In this document: one piece after another, positions 1-10,610 of the stretch
How positions within the stretch are numbered: the stretch's first letter is position 1
How the letters are laid out: each line of letters begins with the position of its first letter
Assembly: GCA_036346205.1 (NCBI GenBank)
Contig: JARFJB010001963.1
Location: forward strand, 189,501-253,500
Length of the DNA: 64,000 nt
DNA from: Vesta saturnalis
Taxonomy: Eukaryota; Arthropoda; Insecta; Coleoptera; Lampyridae
Reading direction: 5' to 3'
Program-made: the position numbers and the translations under genes
Notes under the pieces: generated by a model
What the model saw: the letters and a program-made list of their open reading frames with translations, nothing else
Told to the model about the DNA's origin: nothing
The model's database searches: none

Positions 1-1
1 A

Positions 2-191
2 GTTAGGTTTATTGAATTGGGTGTAGTCGAAAAGGTAGGTAACTCACAATGGGGCACGTCTTTTGTAGTGGCTTTAAACCGGACTGTAAAAGAATTAGAT
101 TATGTGCACATTACAAGGCAACCATAAACAAGCTCTTGGCCGATGTTAATTATCCATTGCCACTTATTCAGACCAGTTTTGCAAGTTTATA
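2..191 (+). pseudogene. Ty3/gypsy reverse transcriptase fragment
   Basis: A short piece of the N-terminal part of a Ty3/gypsy reverse transcriptase. The frame from base 2 reads ELGVVEKVGNSQWGTSFV, the usual 'GVIE...SxWAxPxV' start of the RT domain. After a one-base slip near base 93 the frame from base 94 reads IRLCAHYKATINKLLADV, matching the 'R.C.DY..LN' block that follows it in the family. It ends at the edge of a palindromic repeat at about 190, where the catalytic blocks would be expected, so it is truncated there as well as frameshifted. The upstream part lies outside the window. A dead fragment is the only reading I can support. Confidence 0.75.
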
Positions 192-526
192 TTGATCATG
201 ATACGTTAAGGTATAAAACAATATTTACACCAAAAACCAATACTAGGACCGTGAGTGGTAATAGTCAAACCGACCAGTCGTTTGGATTTTGAAATAGTTA
301 CTTATAGTGTAGAGGGCTAACTAGACATAGATTGGATTGGATTGTTATTAAGAATTCCAAGTGACGACAACTAAAACTGTTCCAATCTATATCTTGTTAG
401 CCCTATATACTATAACTAACCATTTCGAAATCCAAACGACTGGCGGTTTGGCTATTACCACTTACAGTCCTAGTGTTAGTTTTGTGTAAATATAGTTTTA
501 ACCTTAACGTATCATGATAAATATAA
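187..526. repeat. Fold-back element I (imperfect palindrome)
   Basis: Two inverted arms of roughly 140 bp (about 187-336 and 391-526) surround a 55 bp centre. The outer ends read TTATATTGATCATGATACG on the left and the near-identical TTATATTTATCATGATACG on the right complement. The inner ends read AGATTGG/CCAATCT. There is no reading frame inside. The structure fits a MITE or fold-back transposon; I could not identify a family from the ends. It abuts the truncated gypsy fragment, so it may have inserted there. Confidence 0.7.
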
Positions 527-582
527 TAGACAGTACAGGTACTAGACGTATTCATATGAAATGTAAACTTTCACCATTAACA

Positions 583-905
583 CTCATAATACTTATCTTT
601 TTGGGATTTTAAGGTGTATTTTAAATTATACAATCTAAACGTTTCGATAACACTTACAGTTATCTTCGTCAGTATAATGTTAGTTAAAAATTGTTAAAGA
701 TTAGTAAAAATTTTGTCAAATTTGAAAAATTCAAACATAAACATGTTTATGTTTGAATTTTTCAAATTTGACAAAATTGTTTACTACATCTTTAACAATT
801 TTAACTAACATTACTAGACGAAGATAACTGTAAGTGTTATCGAAACGTTTAGATTGTATAATTTAAAGTACACCATTAAAAATCCCAAAAAGATACGTAT
901 TTTAT
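583..905. repeat. Fold-back element II (near-perfect palindrome)
   Basis: Two arms of about 160 bp meet at an almost loopless centre near 743/744 (CATAAACATGTTTATG). The match includes TTTGAATTTTTCAAATTTGAC near the centre and ATCTTTTTGGGATTTT near the outer ends. A 13-base direct repeat, TAGACGTATTCAT, sits outside at 543-555 and 906-918; it could be a target duplication, but the left copy is about 28 bp away from the visible arm end. It is non-coding, MITE-like and of unknown family. Confidence 0.7.
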
Positions 906-1037
906 TAGACGTATTCATTTTTCCTGTTAATAACGGTTTTACTCACTTGTGTATCATAATTTAAAACTACTCTCTGGACGTTGCCAATTCAATCCAGCTT
1001 AAACACTAAAACATAGAAGATAACGTATTGGTTCCTT

Positions 1038-2545
1038 TAAAAACGCTAACAGTTTCATTTAATATGTCTTGGTGAAACTTGACAGGCTCTATCTCATAGG
1101 ATTGAAGCGAAACTTTCGGAACAAAATCAGTATAATACTGTATTCGAAGATTTTTAAATCTATATACATAACTTGAAAAAGCTAATTTTAAGATGCAGGG
1201 TAATGAAAACGAAAAAGGTTTATCGACTTATTGTCTTATTTAGTATTTTGTAAAATTATTGAATCGCCTTATATATTCTTACGTAATACATAATACATCT
1301 ACCCAACAGAACATGTATTCAAAATCAATTCCCGTATACTTAGGGTACCGTTATTTGATTTTAAAAAGAGCTGACGATTGGGACAGAACTTATGTATCAC
1401 CCTGTATAATATATATATTTTTACCCTGTATAATATATATTTTTAACTATTTACTTAACTAACACAATATGATACCCAATGAAAAGTCTTCCACAGTAGC
1501 AATTATGTGGCTGTTATAAAACAGGATATATCTTTTTAAAAACTATAACGTTAAACTGTGTATTACCCTGTAACTAAGAACCAATTATACCCTTTGTGTA
1601 TATCTACATATCCCATAAAGATGCAAAATCGCATTTCGAAGAAAAATTAAGGTAGTAATTTCAAATGAAAAATTACGAAGATGCGAATCGTGGTATTTGA
1701 CACTTTAACACTTTAACTAATCACAGGAGGATTCTGTCCTCATGAACAATATTGATGAGTACGTCGAGAGCTGATACATATCAGAAAATTATACATTTTT
1801 ACCAAAGGCCACTTTTCATAAGGATTTAAAAATGCTGACAATTTCATTTAACATGCGAGACTATCTGCAAATCTACTCATAGGATTGAAATGAAACTTTA
1901 GGAACAACCTGTTTACCATATACCGTATTCGAAGATTTTAAAATCAATATACCTTTACCAAGTCAATTTTCAGATACAGTGTGGTGAAAGAAAGAAAGGT
2001 TTTTCGACTTATTATGTTTAATATTTTGCAAAATTATTGATTCACCCTGTATAATCTTAAGTAGCACCTTTCTAATTAAAGGATAAAATAATGTCAACAT
2101 AAATTCCCACATACAGAGTATTTCGTTATTTGATTTTAAAAAGAATTGATGATTGGGACAAAACTTATGAATCACCTTGTATAATATATATTTATCACTA
2201 TTTACTTAACCAACACAATATCATATCCAATCAAGAGGCTTTCACAGTAGTAATTATGTGGCTGTAAGAAAACAAAATAATTTTTTTAAAAAACTTTAAT
2301 GTCAAAATGTGTATCATCCTGTAAATAAGATTGAATGGTACTCATTGTGTACAACTACATATCCTATAAAGATGTAAAAAATGAACATCAGTACTTTCAA
2401 ACCAAAGATAATGAAGATGGAAAAGAAGGTATTTTGAAACTCTAACACCATATATTTCTAAAACTAGCCATATGATGACGTGCCCATGAACAATATTGGT
2501 GAGTACGACAGATTAACCAAAGGCCACTTTCCATAAGAAAATGGT
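1038..2545. repeat. Two-copy tandem duplication, unit ~750-790 bp
   Basis: The first copy runs from about 1038 to 1823 and the second from about 1826 to 2545. Shared landmarks include GATTTTAAAAAGA (1358 and 2127), ATCACCCTGTATAAT-type strings, TATTTACTTAACCAACACAA (2205; a close variant at 1446) and CATGAACAATATTG (1740 and 2484). Divergence is substantial, with many small indels, so the duplication is old. CACCCTGTATAAT is a terminal string seen in insect DNA transposons, so the unit may be a non-autonomous element. I see no credible reading frame in it. Confidence 0.65.
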
Positions 2546-4629
2546 GCGGTCCTTTCAATTATACGTTTAAATACGCAAAAAATTGTAAAAGTGGCCGAGC
2601 AGACACATACACATAAAAAGTTTTTACAGCAACAGCAACAATTCATCAGCGAAAAATATTATTTTATTAAGCTTCTAATCAGTTGACCAAGAAACAATTT
2701 TATTAATTATTTAGGAAACCTCCAGCGATGGTCATGTGAATGTTATTACAAAAAATGTTCGAATATTAATGCTGTACTCATCTACTCCAAAACGTACATG
2801 GTTCTATTTAAGCTGAGAAAAACAGATTTGATGGTTAATTATGATGATAGTGAATATTATTTTTAGTAATCATTAATCACTAAATCCTTAATAGATTAAA
2901 AACTATTTAACTATTGAAAACAACACTCCGGAGTACTCTCTACGGACGAAAATAACAATAAATATTTCAATGATCAAAAAATAAATTTAACAAAACTGAA
3001 ATAATATCAATGCAAACTAACGTTCAACTTATATGGCTAATCGATTGAATTGGTTCATATTCACCTCTTTGAAGGCAATTAACGTGCATTTCGAGCAGCG
3101 GGTGTTGCATGTCTAGTTGCATAAAAACATGCATTTAATTATTTTAATTAGAACTCGTACGTATAATGTTTGCACATTCAATCTAGACATGCTCTTGCGC
3201 AATAGAACTCCTTGCGTCGTTTTTGGTTGAGTTAAGAAGGTGGATGCAGCATCTATTATTGCTTGTTAAATATTTTTTATTAAAAGTGCTATAAATTTTA
3301 TGGTGAATTATTTAAAGTTATTTTATAAAGTTTGCTTTTTTTTCAGGCAGTTTACTTTATTAGTACGATTGATCAATAGTGAGTTTTATTCATTTGGGAA
3401 TTATAAAGCATACAAATCCAGATTTATTTCAACCTGAAGTAATATTACGCAACAATTTCCAAAATAGCTGACACAGCATGCATCCATTCCGTTATCTACA
3501 GGGTTACCAAGAATCAGGTATTCTGATTCCATTAATTACTCACAACATTAAGTATTCATTCGGTTATAACGTTACTAACATTAGCATTAAGGTATTCCAT
3601 TTATAATTAAATGTATGTTGTGTGTATGTTGTGTTAATAAAAATTTTTATTGTAGAAATTTTCTTTTAACTTTATTGTATAATAGTTTACTTGTTATTAT
3701 ATTTAAAAACAAGTTGGCATCCCAGTTTCAGGAAGAAGCAGCCCCGATTTTAAAGCTGACATATCTAGGTACATGTAAATGTTTTTTGGTTAGTAAGGCA
3801 AATCGATAATTTTATGAACCTGGCCCACTTTAATCTAAGACTGAGCGTAAGGTACCAAATCTTCTATTTATTGCCAAAACTGTTAAGTAGCTAAAACTTG
3901 TAACCATGGGTGTAGAAGTATACCTTATAGAACTTTAAAAGATATGCACAAATTAAAGTTGCGAAAGAAAACACAACATTAAAAACTAAGGACGTTTTAG
4001 CACTCTACAAGTCAACATTGTGAAATGTACCACAATGTGTATGGAATAATTATATCCATCATCCAAGAAGCTAGAAGGTATAGAGAAAAGGACAATTTAG
4101 TGGATTTTTGCGTGGAACCTTTGGTAATGCATATGAACTATGATAACGATTGTATCGCCTTTGAGGGTTATGTGGAAGTCAAAAAAAGTAGTGATAATGA
4201 TTGTATGTGAGTTAAGTGATTACTGTCAATATAAAATTTTTTGCACAATCAAACAAAACATAAGGCGTTTTTTTGACAACTTTCGCCCAAGCATGGATAC
4301 GTTTCTCGCATAATATTTAGTTATAAAATCCATACTAGAATTTGGAATGACAATTAAAATTATTATATAACACGATTAAAATTCATTGTAAACGTGTTAT
4401 TAGTTATATGTACGTTTATACGTTAATTTTATTCTTCGATTCATGATGAGGAATCGATTAATTTAGTGACTTTAAGCTTACATGTATGTGAAGGATTTTG
4501 TACGAGTATGTATAAAGAAAGATGGTTGGTATATTTGGTTTTAAGCGTATTAAATAATCATTTCTTGCATAATGTTAATTAGGAATAATGTTGTGTAGCA
4601 CAAGGTTGAATATTAACTGTAAACTGCGA
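2546..4629. other. No recognisable gene (about 2.1 kb)
   Basis: This AT-rich stretch has no reading frame with recognisable protein similarity. A 10-bp perfect inverted repeat, GCATGTCTAG at 3107-3116 and its complement at 3183-3192, is the only structure I noted. Short open frames at 3615-3809 and 4025-4210 look like chance. Confidence 0.6.
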
Positions 4630-5025
4630 AGAAAAAAAGGAATAGGCGACATATTCCATTCCCTTCTCAAGGGGGAGGGCGCGGCCAGCTGTTTGAGTTT
4701 TCCGAGCTCCTCCAGCCACAATTGTGGATTCCCATCATACATATATACGTTAAGTATATACACTTGGTAGGATTAAGGATGGGTGGTCAGGAAAAGATCG
4801 GAAGAAACGGAGATAGGGTTCTGAGGGAGAAGATACTACCCCAGCATTCGCATAAATAGTCGCGCATGGTGTGTGTATACGCATTGACCATGCCACTAAA
4901 TGTGTATGAGGAAAACCCCTTAAAAAACCTCATACAGGGTAGACAGTAACGGGAATCGAACCCATTGCCTCCCAAATGCTAAGCAGGTCATGTTACCACG
5001 TGTTACCACTACTCTACTAGCTCGG
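4630..5025 (-). mobile_element. tRNA-derived SINE
   Basis: On the minus strand the sequence from about 5025 opens with a tRNA-like head. An A-box-like TAGAGTAGTGG lies at 5017-5007 and a perfect Pol III B box, GGTTCGATTCC, at 4962-4952. The tRNA-like head is followed by an unrelated body containing a CTGGAGGAGCTCGGAAAACT-like segment and ending near a T-rich run at about 4630. No tRNA cloverleaf can be closed across it, so it is a SINE head and not a working tRNA gene. The A-box half is partly duplicated (GTGGTAACACGTGGTAACA). The left boundary is approximate, and no target duplication was found. Confidence 0.6.
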
Positions 5026-5285
5026 TAAAATGCAAACTGCACACTGCACCGTTCTTCCCATTTCTTCTTCAAATATATACTCTACTCCCTACCCTTTAAA
5101 TTTTTTGAACTTATGAATCCCGATGAATGTATTTTTGTTAGTCTTTATGTATGGGATGCTGCAACAATTTTGGAAATACAGCGAAAAGTATGGAAATTAA
5201 CCAGCATGACGTTTTTTCATTATTACAATGTTGTTATTCAACAATAAAATATCAATCCTCCATTAACATCTTATTAAAGATGTAC

Positions 5286-6540
5286 ACTGTCCCATTTTCG
5301 ATGTAATTGCGGGGTATATCCGTTTCTGTAATAGATAGATTTCGGCTTACTGCCCTAGTTTTATATGAAATGATAGCATCCGCAAACAAAAGTTTTCCAG
5401 CATTCTTTGTTTCTATGATAAGGCTGATTTTAAAAATTTTAAATTTTGTACAGCTCGTATCTCGGTTATCTTTTGAGATATTGAAAACTAAAAACTATAC
5501 AAGGTGATTCGTATTTCAGGAAATGGTAGATCTAATTATTTTAACACAGAACAATAGTGCTTCGTTTTCGAGATGCAGGGTGTCAAAGTTACAAAAAAAT
5601 TGATTTTGAAATATCTCTAAAACGAAAAATGTATTTTCTTATTCTTGGTAACATAAATAGGGATATTAAGTATATTGATTTTAGCTAGCTAATACATTTT
5701 TATTATGTACAGTGGCGTACGAAAGGTGCAGTGAAACCTTTTAATCCCCAATTTCTACGCCAATGGAGTAAATTGGATTGTTTTATTAAAATACGAAATC
5801 TTGACGTTTTCAGATAAAAGGGTACAATTTTTAAAATCAATAACTTTAAGAGTTTCTAAGATATTTGCTTTTTAGGTATTTATTACAAACTGCTTAGGCA
5901 GGTTATTAACTTTGACAACCTGTATCTCGAGAACGAACCACTATTTATCTGAAAGTTTGGTGTTAAAATAATTAGAACTATCATTTCCTGAAGTTACGTG
6001 TATTCTTCCTGAAACACTGATTTACACGTTTTGGTGTTGTTTCCCAAATGCTACAGAAATAATAATAACCTGCCTAGGCAGTTGGGAATAAATACCTAAA
6101 ATGCAAATACCTTAGAAACTGTTAAGGATATCGAATTGGACAATCTAAAAAAAAACAAGGTTTAGTATTTTAATAAAAAATTCAATGTACTCAATTGGCG
6201 TAGAAATTAGGGATTAAAAGGTTGCACTGCCTCTTGCGTTCTACACCACTGTATATAAAAAACGTATTAATAAGCTAAAACCAATGTAATTAATATTTCT
6301 ATTTATTATACCAAGAATAAGAAAAATACCTTTTTCATGAACATAAATCTATGCTTTTTTAATGGGACGTTCTATACATTTTACTTTCGTTTGGTCGGCC
6401 TTGTCATAAGCTTTTCCAAAACTGTATTCATGTCTATATTTATATTTTCAATTAAAGATAATAGGTATGTAAATTTTAGCAAAATTATAACTATATTTTA
6501 GTAGGCCATTACCGACCATGGTAAAACAAAACACAAAATA
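5286..6540 (+). repeat. Dispersed repeat interrupted by a fold-back insertion
   Basis: The flanks (about 5286-5496 and 6360-6540) match, in inverted orientation, a continuous segment at 10165-10610. Examples are TTTTCGATGTAATTG, CTTTGTTTCT, TATCTCGGTTA and CTTGTC..AAGCTTT. In this copy about 0.85 kb of extra sequence separates the two halves, namely the fold-back described in the next entry. The repeat has no reading frame with a known domain and is probably a non-autonomous transposon. Confidence 0.65.
5497..6345. repeat. Fold-back element III
   Basis: Inverted arms of about 275 bp lie at 5630-5910 and 6068-6340; matching blocks include TTCTTATTCTTGGTA, CTTTTAATCCC.AATTTCTACGCC and AGGTATTTATT...CAGGTTATTA. 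A second inverted pair overlaps it: about 90 bp at 5507-5597 (ATTTCAGGAAATGGTAG onward) recurs inverted at 5927-6010. The whole block therefore looks like a head-to-head pair of one ~400 bp unit. It is absent from the inverted sister repeat at 10165-10610, which supports an insertion. Confidence 0.65.
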
Positions 6541-7589
6541 TAACTGCTATATCTGGTTTTATCGTTATTAGTTTGAGTATTAGTACATAGGTAATTAAAA
6601 ACCTTACTTTTCATTAGTTTATAGGCAAACATTCAGTTATTTTCTAATACTGTATCTTTTTCATACCAAGCAACAAAAATTGGGATGAAACGACAATTTA
6701 AATCCGATTTTTAATAGAAAAATAAAATTTAGAATATACGGTTAACCAAATGATTATATTTTCATTAATTTTAACTTTATCACACACTTTTAAAATCAAT
6801 GCAGCTTATTATATGAATAAACTGTTTTCTGTCAATGCCACTCGCTAAGTAATCCTATAGTAGATAGAACATCGATCGTTACCTAAACAATACTTACGAC
6901 GATGCGATTACAAATATTAGTTTTCAGATATCCTGACAGGCGGTAATCCAAATAAAATATATTTTGTGTGCAACAATCTGTAAAATTTCCTTTGTACCCC
7001 ACGCAGCGACCGCAACATCCAATTTTGCGGCAGGTTCTATTGACAGCGGGCGCAAAAGAGATCACTGTTTCCATGGGCAGAGGATGAAAAATACCGTCCG
7101 CTCAATAACTTCTAGCAGTGTGCTGATTTTTCAGTAGCTTTGTATACATATAAATGTAGGTATATAACCTCATTCTCGCCAATTTTACTTTCGGCCGTCA
7201 AGGTAGCATTTTGCATCCTTGGCATACAAATAACTATTGACAAATTTGGGTGATTTTGCAAACCTAGGAGATGTTTTAATAAAATCTATCAGGAGGTAGA
7301 CGAAATTGTTGTTTTATTAAGCTACTAATCCAACTAATTCCTGTAGAATGTTGGAATATATATAAATTTAAACACAAATTTACACAAATTTAAAGCACCA
7401 CCTAAGATCAGAATTCATTTTTGTTGATACTTTATAGACCTTACACTAAAATTTTCTAGGGAATGGTATTTGTTTCGAACTAGTACATTTGCCTAGTAGG
7501 AGAAAACTGAGTAGAATTCATTGGAAACATTTGTCAAATGAAAATCGCTACGGGCACACACCAAAAAACAAAACTCATGATTGTATCTG
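6541..7589. other. Mostly unassigned sequence; one candidate exon
   Basis: Apart from the small cysteine-rich frame listed separately, I see no gene, RNA or repeat structure that I can name here. Confidence 0.5.
6895..7074 (-). CDS. Candidate cysteine-rich exon, unknown function
   Basis: On the minus strand a frame from about 7074 encodes a short segment with cysteines spaced C-X4-CC-X2-C-X9-CC (core TCRKIGCCGRCVGYKG). It ends at 6895 exactly where a good 5' splice site (GTAAGTATT) begins. A pyrimidine-rich run precedes the frame, and an AG acceptor could lie just inside it. Such a six-cysteine pattern is seen in small secreted peptides, but no signal peptide or partner exon is visible within a few kilobases, and I do not recognise the family. 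It may be a real exon of a gene extending beyond this region, or chance. Confidence 0.25.
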
Positions 7590-7591
7590 TA

Positions 7592-8017
7592 CAGGCTGTC
7601 CCAAATTCGAGGGCAAGCATGGGGATCTCGCTTATTATAAGAGATAGGATATAGGTTTAAATTCGGTACTTTTGCTAAATTCGATGCCGAGTAATAATCT
7701 GAAAAGAAATTTGAGCTAACTCGAATGGATTTGGTGTTATGCTCAAAAACTAAAAATTTCGGTTTTCGTTTTTCGCGTTTGGCCACCTTATTATTAGGAA
7801 TTTTCAAAATTCGATTAAACATTATTAAGGCACCTTTTACGCACAATACTAATACGGTATTAAAAATATTATGTGACGTTTTGTTTATTCTGAACCATCA
7901 TCAGGTTTATTTTTTCTTATGGGGTTAAGATATATTTTTATGTCGTTGGATGGAGAATGTTATGCTGATTTTAGCAATATATAATACTTTATGGTTTGAT
8001 CGACTGCGAACTAAAAT
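7592..8017 (+). repeat. Left terminal inverted repeat of the 7.6-10.0 kb element
   Basis: This 426-bp arm pairs with 9586-9984. It contains a 27-base stretch near 7640-7668 (AGATAGGATATAGGTTTAAA) that is missing from the other arm. The remaining sequence aligns base for base with few changes. Confidence 0.9.
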
Positions 8018-8265
8018 AATGAGAAAAATACGAAGAACAAGATTCCACCTTCTTGGATCCAGCAAGGAATAATTACAGTAGTTCTACTTATTTAATTTGT
8101 TAAACTCGTTAGAACATCCAAAAAATATAAAAACATTTAAACTATTTAAAAAAAAACATTAACAAACAACTCAAACAAGTATGTCTATGTAACACGGTCA
8201 TAATAGCGACAACGCAAATTTATCGATAGGTAACAACAAAATAATTACACAAACAAACAAAATTA

Positions 8266-9400
8266 TTATAATAAATGTTCGAACAAGTTTCGTTCTTCTT
8301 GAATACAGTAACGAATTCTTCTTCTACAATTGTTTACGCTTCTTTGAATGGTTCGCCTGGGAATTTGACGAAGTTCATTAACAACCCTATTCTGAAGTTC
8401 TTCTATATTTTGCGGTGGCGTCTTATAAATCATATTTTTTAAATAGCCCCAGAGGAAGTAATCTAAAGGGGTTAAATCTGGACTTCTTGCTGGCCACCTA
8501 AGTGGTCCCCTATTTCCCATCCATTTATCAGGAAATTCGCCGTTAAGATATTCACTTATTATCGCAGTATTATGAGGAGGAGCTCCATCCATTTGCCACC
8601 AGAGAGTCCATCTTTCGTTTAGCGAAACATCATCCAAAAGGTCTGATATTTGGTGTGTTAGAAATGCGAGGTAGCGTTGAGACGTTATGATACCTTCGTA
8701 AATAATTGGCCCAAGGAGCCTATCCTTCCAGATTCCAACCACACATTAAAGGACCGGTGGCCTTGTCCTCGCATTTGCCTGTTAATTCGTGGATTTTCAA
8801 CGGACCAGTAATGCTCCTTATTACGATTAAACATTCCATTAGTGGAAAAATTGCACTCATCCGTTAAAATTATTTGATTGAGAAAGTTGCGATTTTCCAG
8901 CATTTTGGTATTAAGTTGGTTACAAAACTCAACCGTCTCATATCGTCCCCAGGCCGAAGAGTTTGACTAACGTGTAACTTAAATGGTTTATAACGGTGTT
9001 GCTTTAACACTCACCAAACTGTCGTTTTTGGCACTTCAATAGTTTGTTCTATTTCTCAGGTAGATGTTGAAGGATTTTCTTGAACCTAAAATGGATAGCA
9101 TAAAGTCATAACTCTCCAAAAAAAATGTCTGCTGAAATTAGTAGTGAAGTGAGTGGAAATTCTTATAATTAGTATAATACTAACAAATAGTACCTGATGT
9201 AATATTTCTTCTTCGGCATCTCTGTCTAGTCTGCTACCATATGCATTTCGAGGTTTCTGAAAACATCCAAATTCTCGCAAATTTTGGTCTAATTTTAAAA
9301 AATATCTCTGGTTTAGTTGCTACCTCTCCGGATATTCCTCTAAATATCTTTATTCTGCTCTGACACTATTTCTATTGCAGCTACAAAATATCCTTATCAT
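8266..9400 (-). pseudogene. DD41D-type Tc1/mariner transposase (broken, contains an intron)
   Basis: This is the transposase of the surrounding element. From the N-terminus there is a helix-turn-helix region (REFGCFQKPRNAYGSRLD), a second one after the intron, then the catalytic core. The acidic residues are in TDECNF (near 8860), MDGAPPH (near 8590) and SPDLTPLD (near 8480). The last two aspartates are 41 residues apart, which places it with DD41D (rosa/Visitor-like) transposases, usually ~340 residues. The C-terminus is EERNLFEHLL. Defects are stops in the first exon (bases ~9353 and ~9330), TGA stops for Arg near 9055 and 9010, and one frameshift near 8742. Bases 9193-9086 look like a 108-bp GT-AG intron: removing it joins EILHQ to VQENPS in frame. 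The assignment to the superfamily is firm; the subfamily name is inference. Confidence 0.88.
9086..9193 (-). other. Probable GT-AG intron in the Tc1-like transposase
   Basis: The coding sequence before it ends ATTACATCAG, followed by GTACTATTTG. The far end is a pyrimidine-containing CTATCCATTTTAG followed by GTTCAAGAAAATCC. The helix-turn-helix homology continues directly across the splice and is interrupted without it. Confidence 0.65.
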
Positions 9401-9585
9401 GACTTGTGTTTCTGAATTTGAAAACATTCTAAAGAAACTTGCAAATTTTAAAGCACTAACACGAAGGATCTTGCAGTTATTACCCTTGTTACAATTAGAA
9501 AATGACATGACAAAAGCCAACTCCTGAGTTTTGTTTGATTCATGGGTATCGTGATAATGTAATATTTAGTTTTTAATTTAAGAGC

Positions 9586-9984
9586 ATTTTAGTTCGCAGT
9601 TGATCAAACCATGGAGTGTTATATATTGCTAAAATCCGCATAACATTCTCCATCCAACGCCATAAAAATATGTCTTAACCCCGATAAGAAAAAATAAACC
9701 TGATGATGGTTCAGAATAAACAAAACGTCGCATAATGTTTTTAATACCGTATTAGTATTGTGCGTAAAAAGTTGCCTTAATAATGTTTAATCGAATTTTG
9801 AAAATTTCTAATAATAAGGTAGCCAAACGCGAAAATAAAAATCGAAATTTTTAGTTTTTGAGCATAAAACCAAATCTGTTCGAGTTAGCTCAAATTTCTT
9901 TTTAGATTATTACTCGGCATCGAATTTAGCAAAAGTTATAATAAGCGAGATCCCCATGCTTGCCCTCGAATTTGGGACAGCCTG
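9586..9984 (-). repeat. Right terminal inverted repeat of the 7.6-10.0 kb element
   Basis: This 399-bp arm ends in GGGACAGCCTG followed by the TA duplicate. It matches the left arm throughout but lacks the 27-base insertion. Confidence 0.9.
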
Positions 9985-10164
9985 TACAGTAACACAAATC
10001 AATGCAACACCAATAAGGTAAGGTTGACCAGGGCTAAAGCGGCGTGATGGAATAACATAGGATGACGTCTCTACGCATAATTCATAGGTCACCAGATTTA
10101 CCTGGGTAAGATTTTTTTACTGGGATAGGTGCAAAATAAAATATATAGTAAACAATAGGATGAC

Positions 10165-10610
10165 GTCGACTTATTATTTTGTTCGGTCATGGCCTACTGA
10201 AATAGTTATAACTTTACTAGAATTTCCTTTAATTGAAAATAAAAATATAGACATACATATATTTCTGAAAGCTTAAGACAAGACCGACCTCATTTCAAAA
10301 AAAAAAACTTTATGCCGTTACATGAACATCACAAAATTTAAAATTTTATTAAATACGTTTCTAAATTCTATGTAAAAAGCCCCACAAAATGCAATAGTTT
10401 TTCAATATCACAAAAGGTAACCGAGATGCAAGCAGTGGGTCAAAATTTAAAAGTTTGAGAATCACCATGTATCACAGAAACAAAGAAAATGGTGAAGGTG
10501 TTTGCGGATTTGTTCATTTCACAAAAAAGTAGCGACCTGAGGCGAAAACCACAATCTTCTATCTTTTATAGGAATGCAGATATCCCACAATTACATCGAA
10601 AATGAGAATT
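10165..10610 (-). repeat. Uninterrupted inverted copy of the 5.3-6.5 kb dispersed repeat
   Basis: Read on the minus strand, this segment gives the same order of landmarks as 5286-5496 and 6360-6540 but with no fold-back in the middle. It therefore represents the state without that insertion. No coding potential is seen. Confidence 0.6.

Larger units (their letters stand above)
7592..9984 (-). mobile_element. Complete Tc1/mariner-like element with long terminal inverted repeats
   Basis: The element starts and ends with CAGGCTGTCCCAAATTCGAG and its complement and is flanked on both sides by the TA duplicate expected for the Tc1/mariner superfamily (7590-7591 and 9985-9986). The inverted repeats are very long: 7592-8017 on the left and 9586-9984 on the right. 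They are highly similar, except for a 27-base insertion in the left copy near 7640. The transposase lies between them on the minus strand. About 2.39 kb is longer than a typical 1.3 kb element because of the repeats. Stops and a frameshift in the transposase make it non-autonomous now. Confidence 0.9.

Noticed and set aside
4930..5025. A functional tRNA gene on the minus strand
   Set aside because: The B box is perfect, but no acceptor stem or anticodon arm closes and the A-B spacing is too long; a SINE head fits better.
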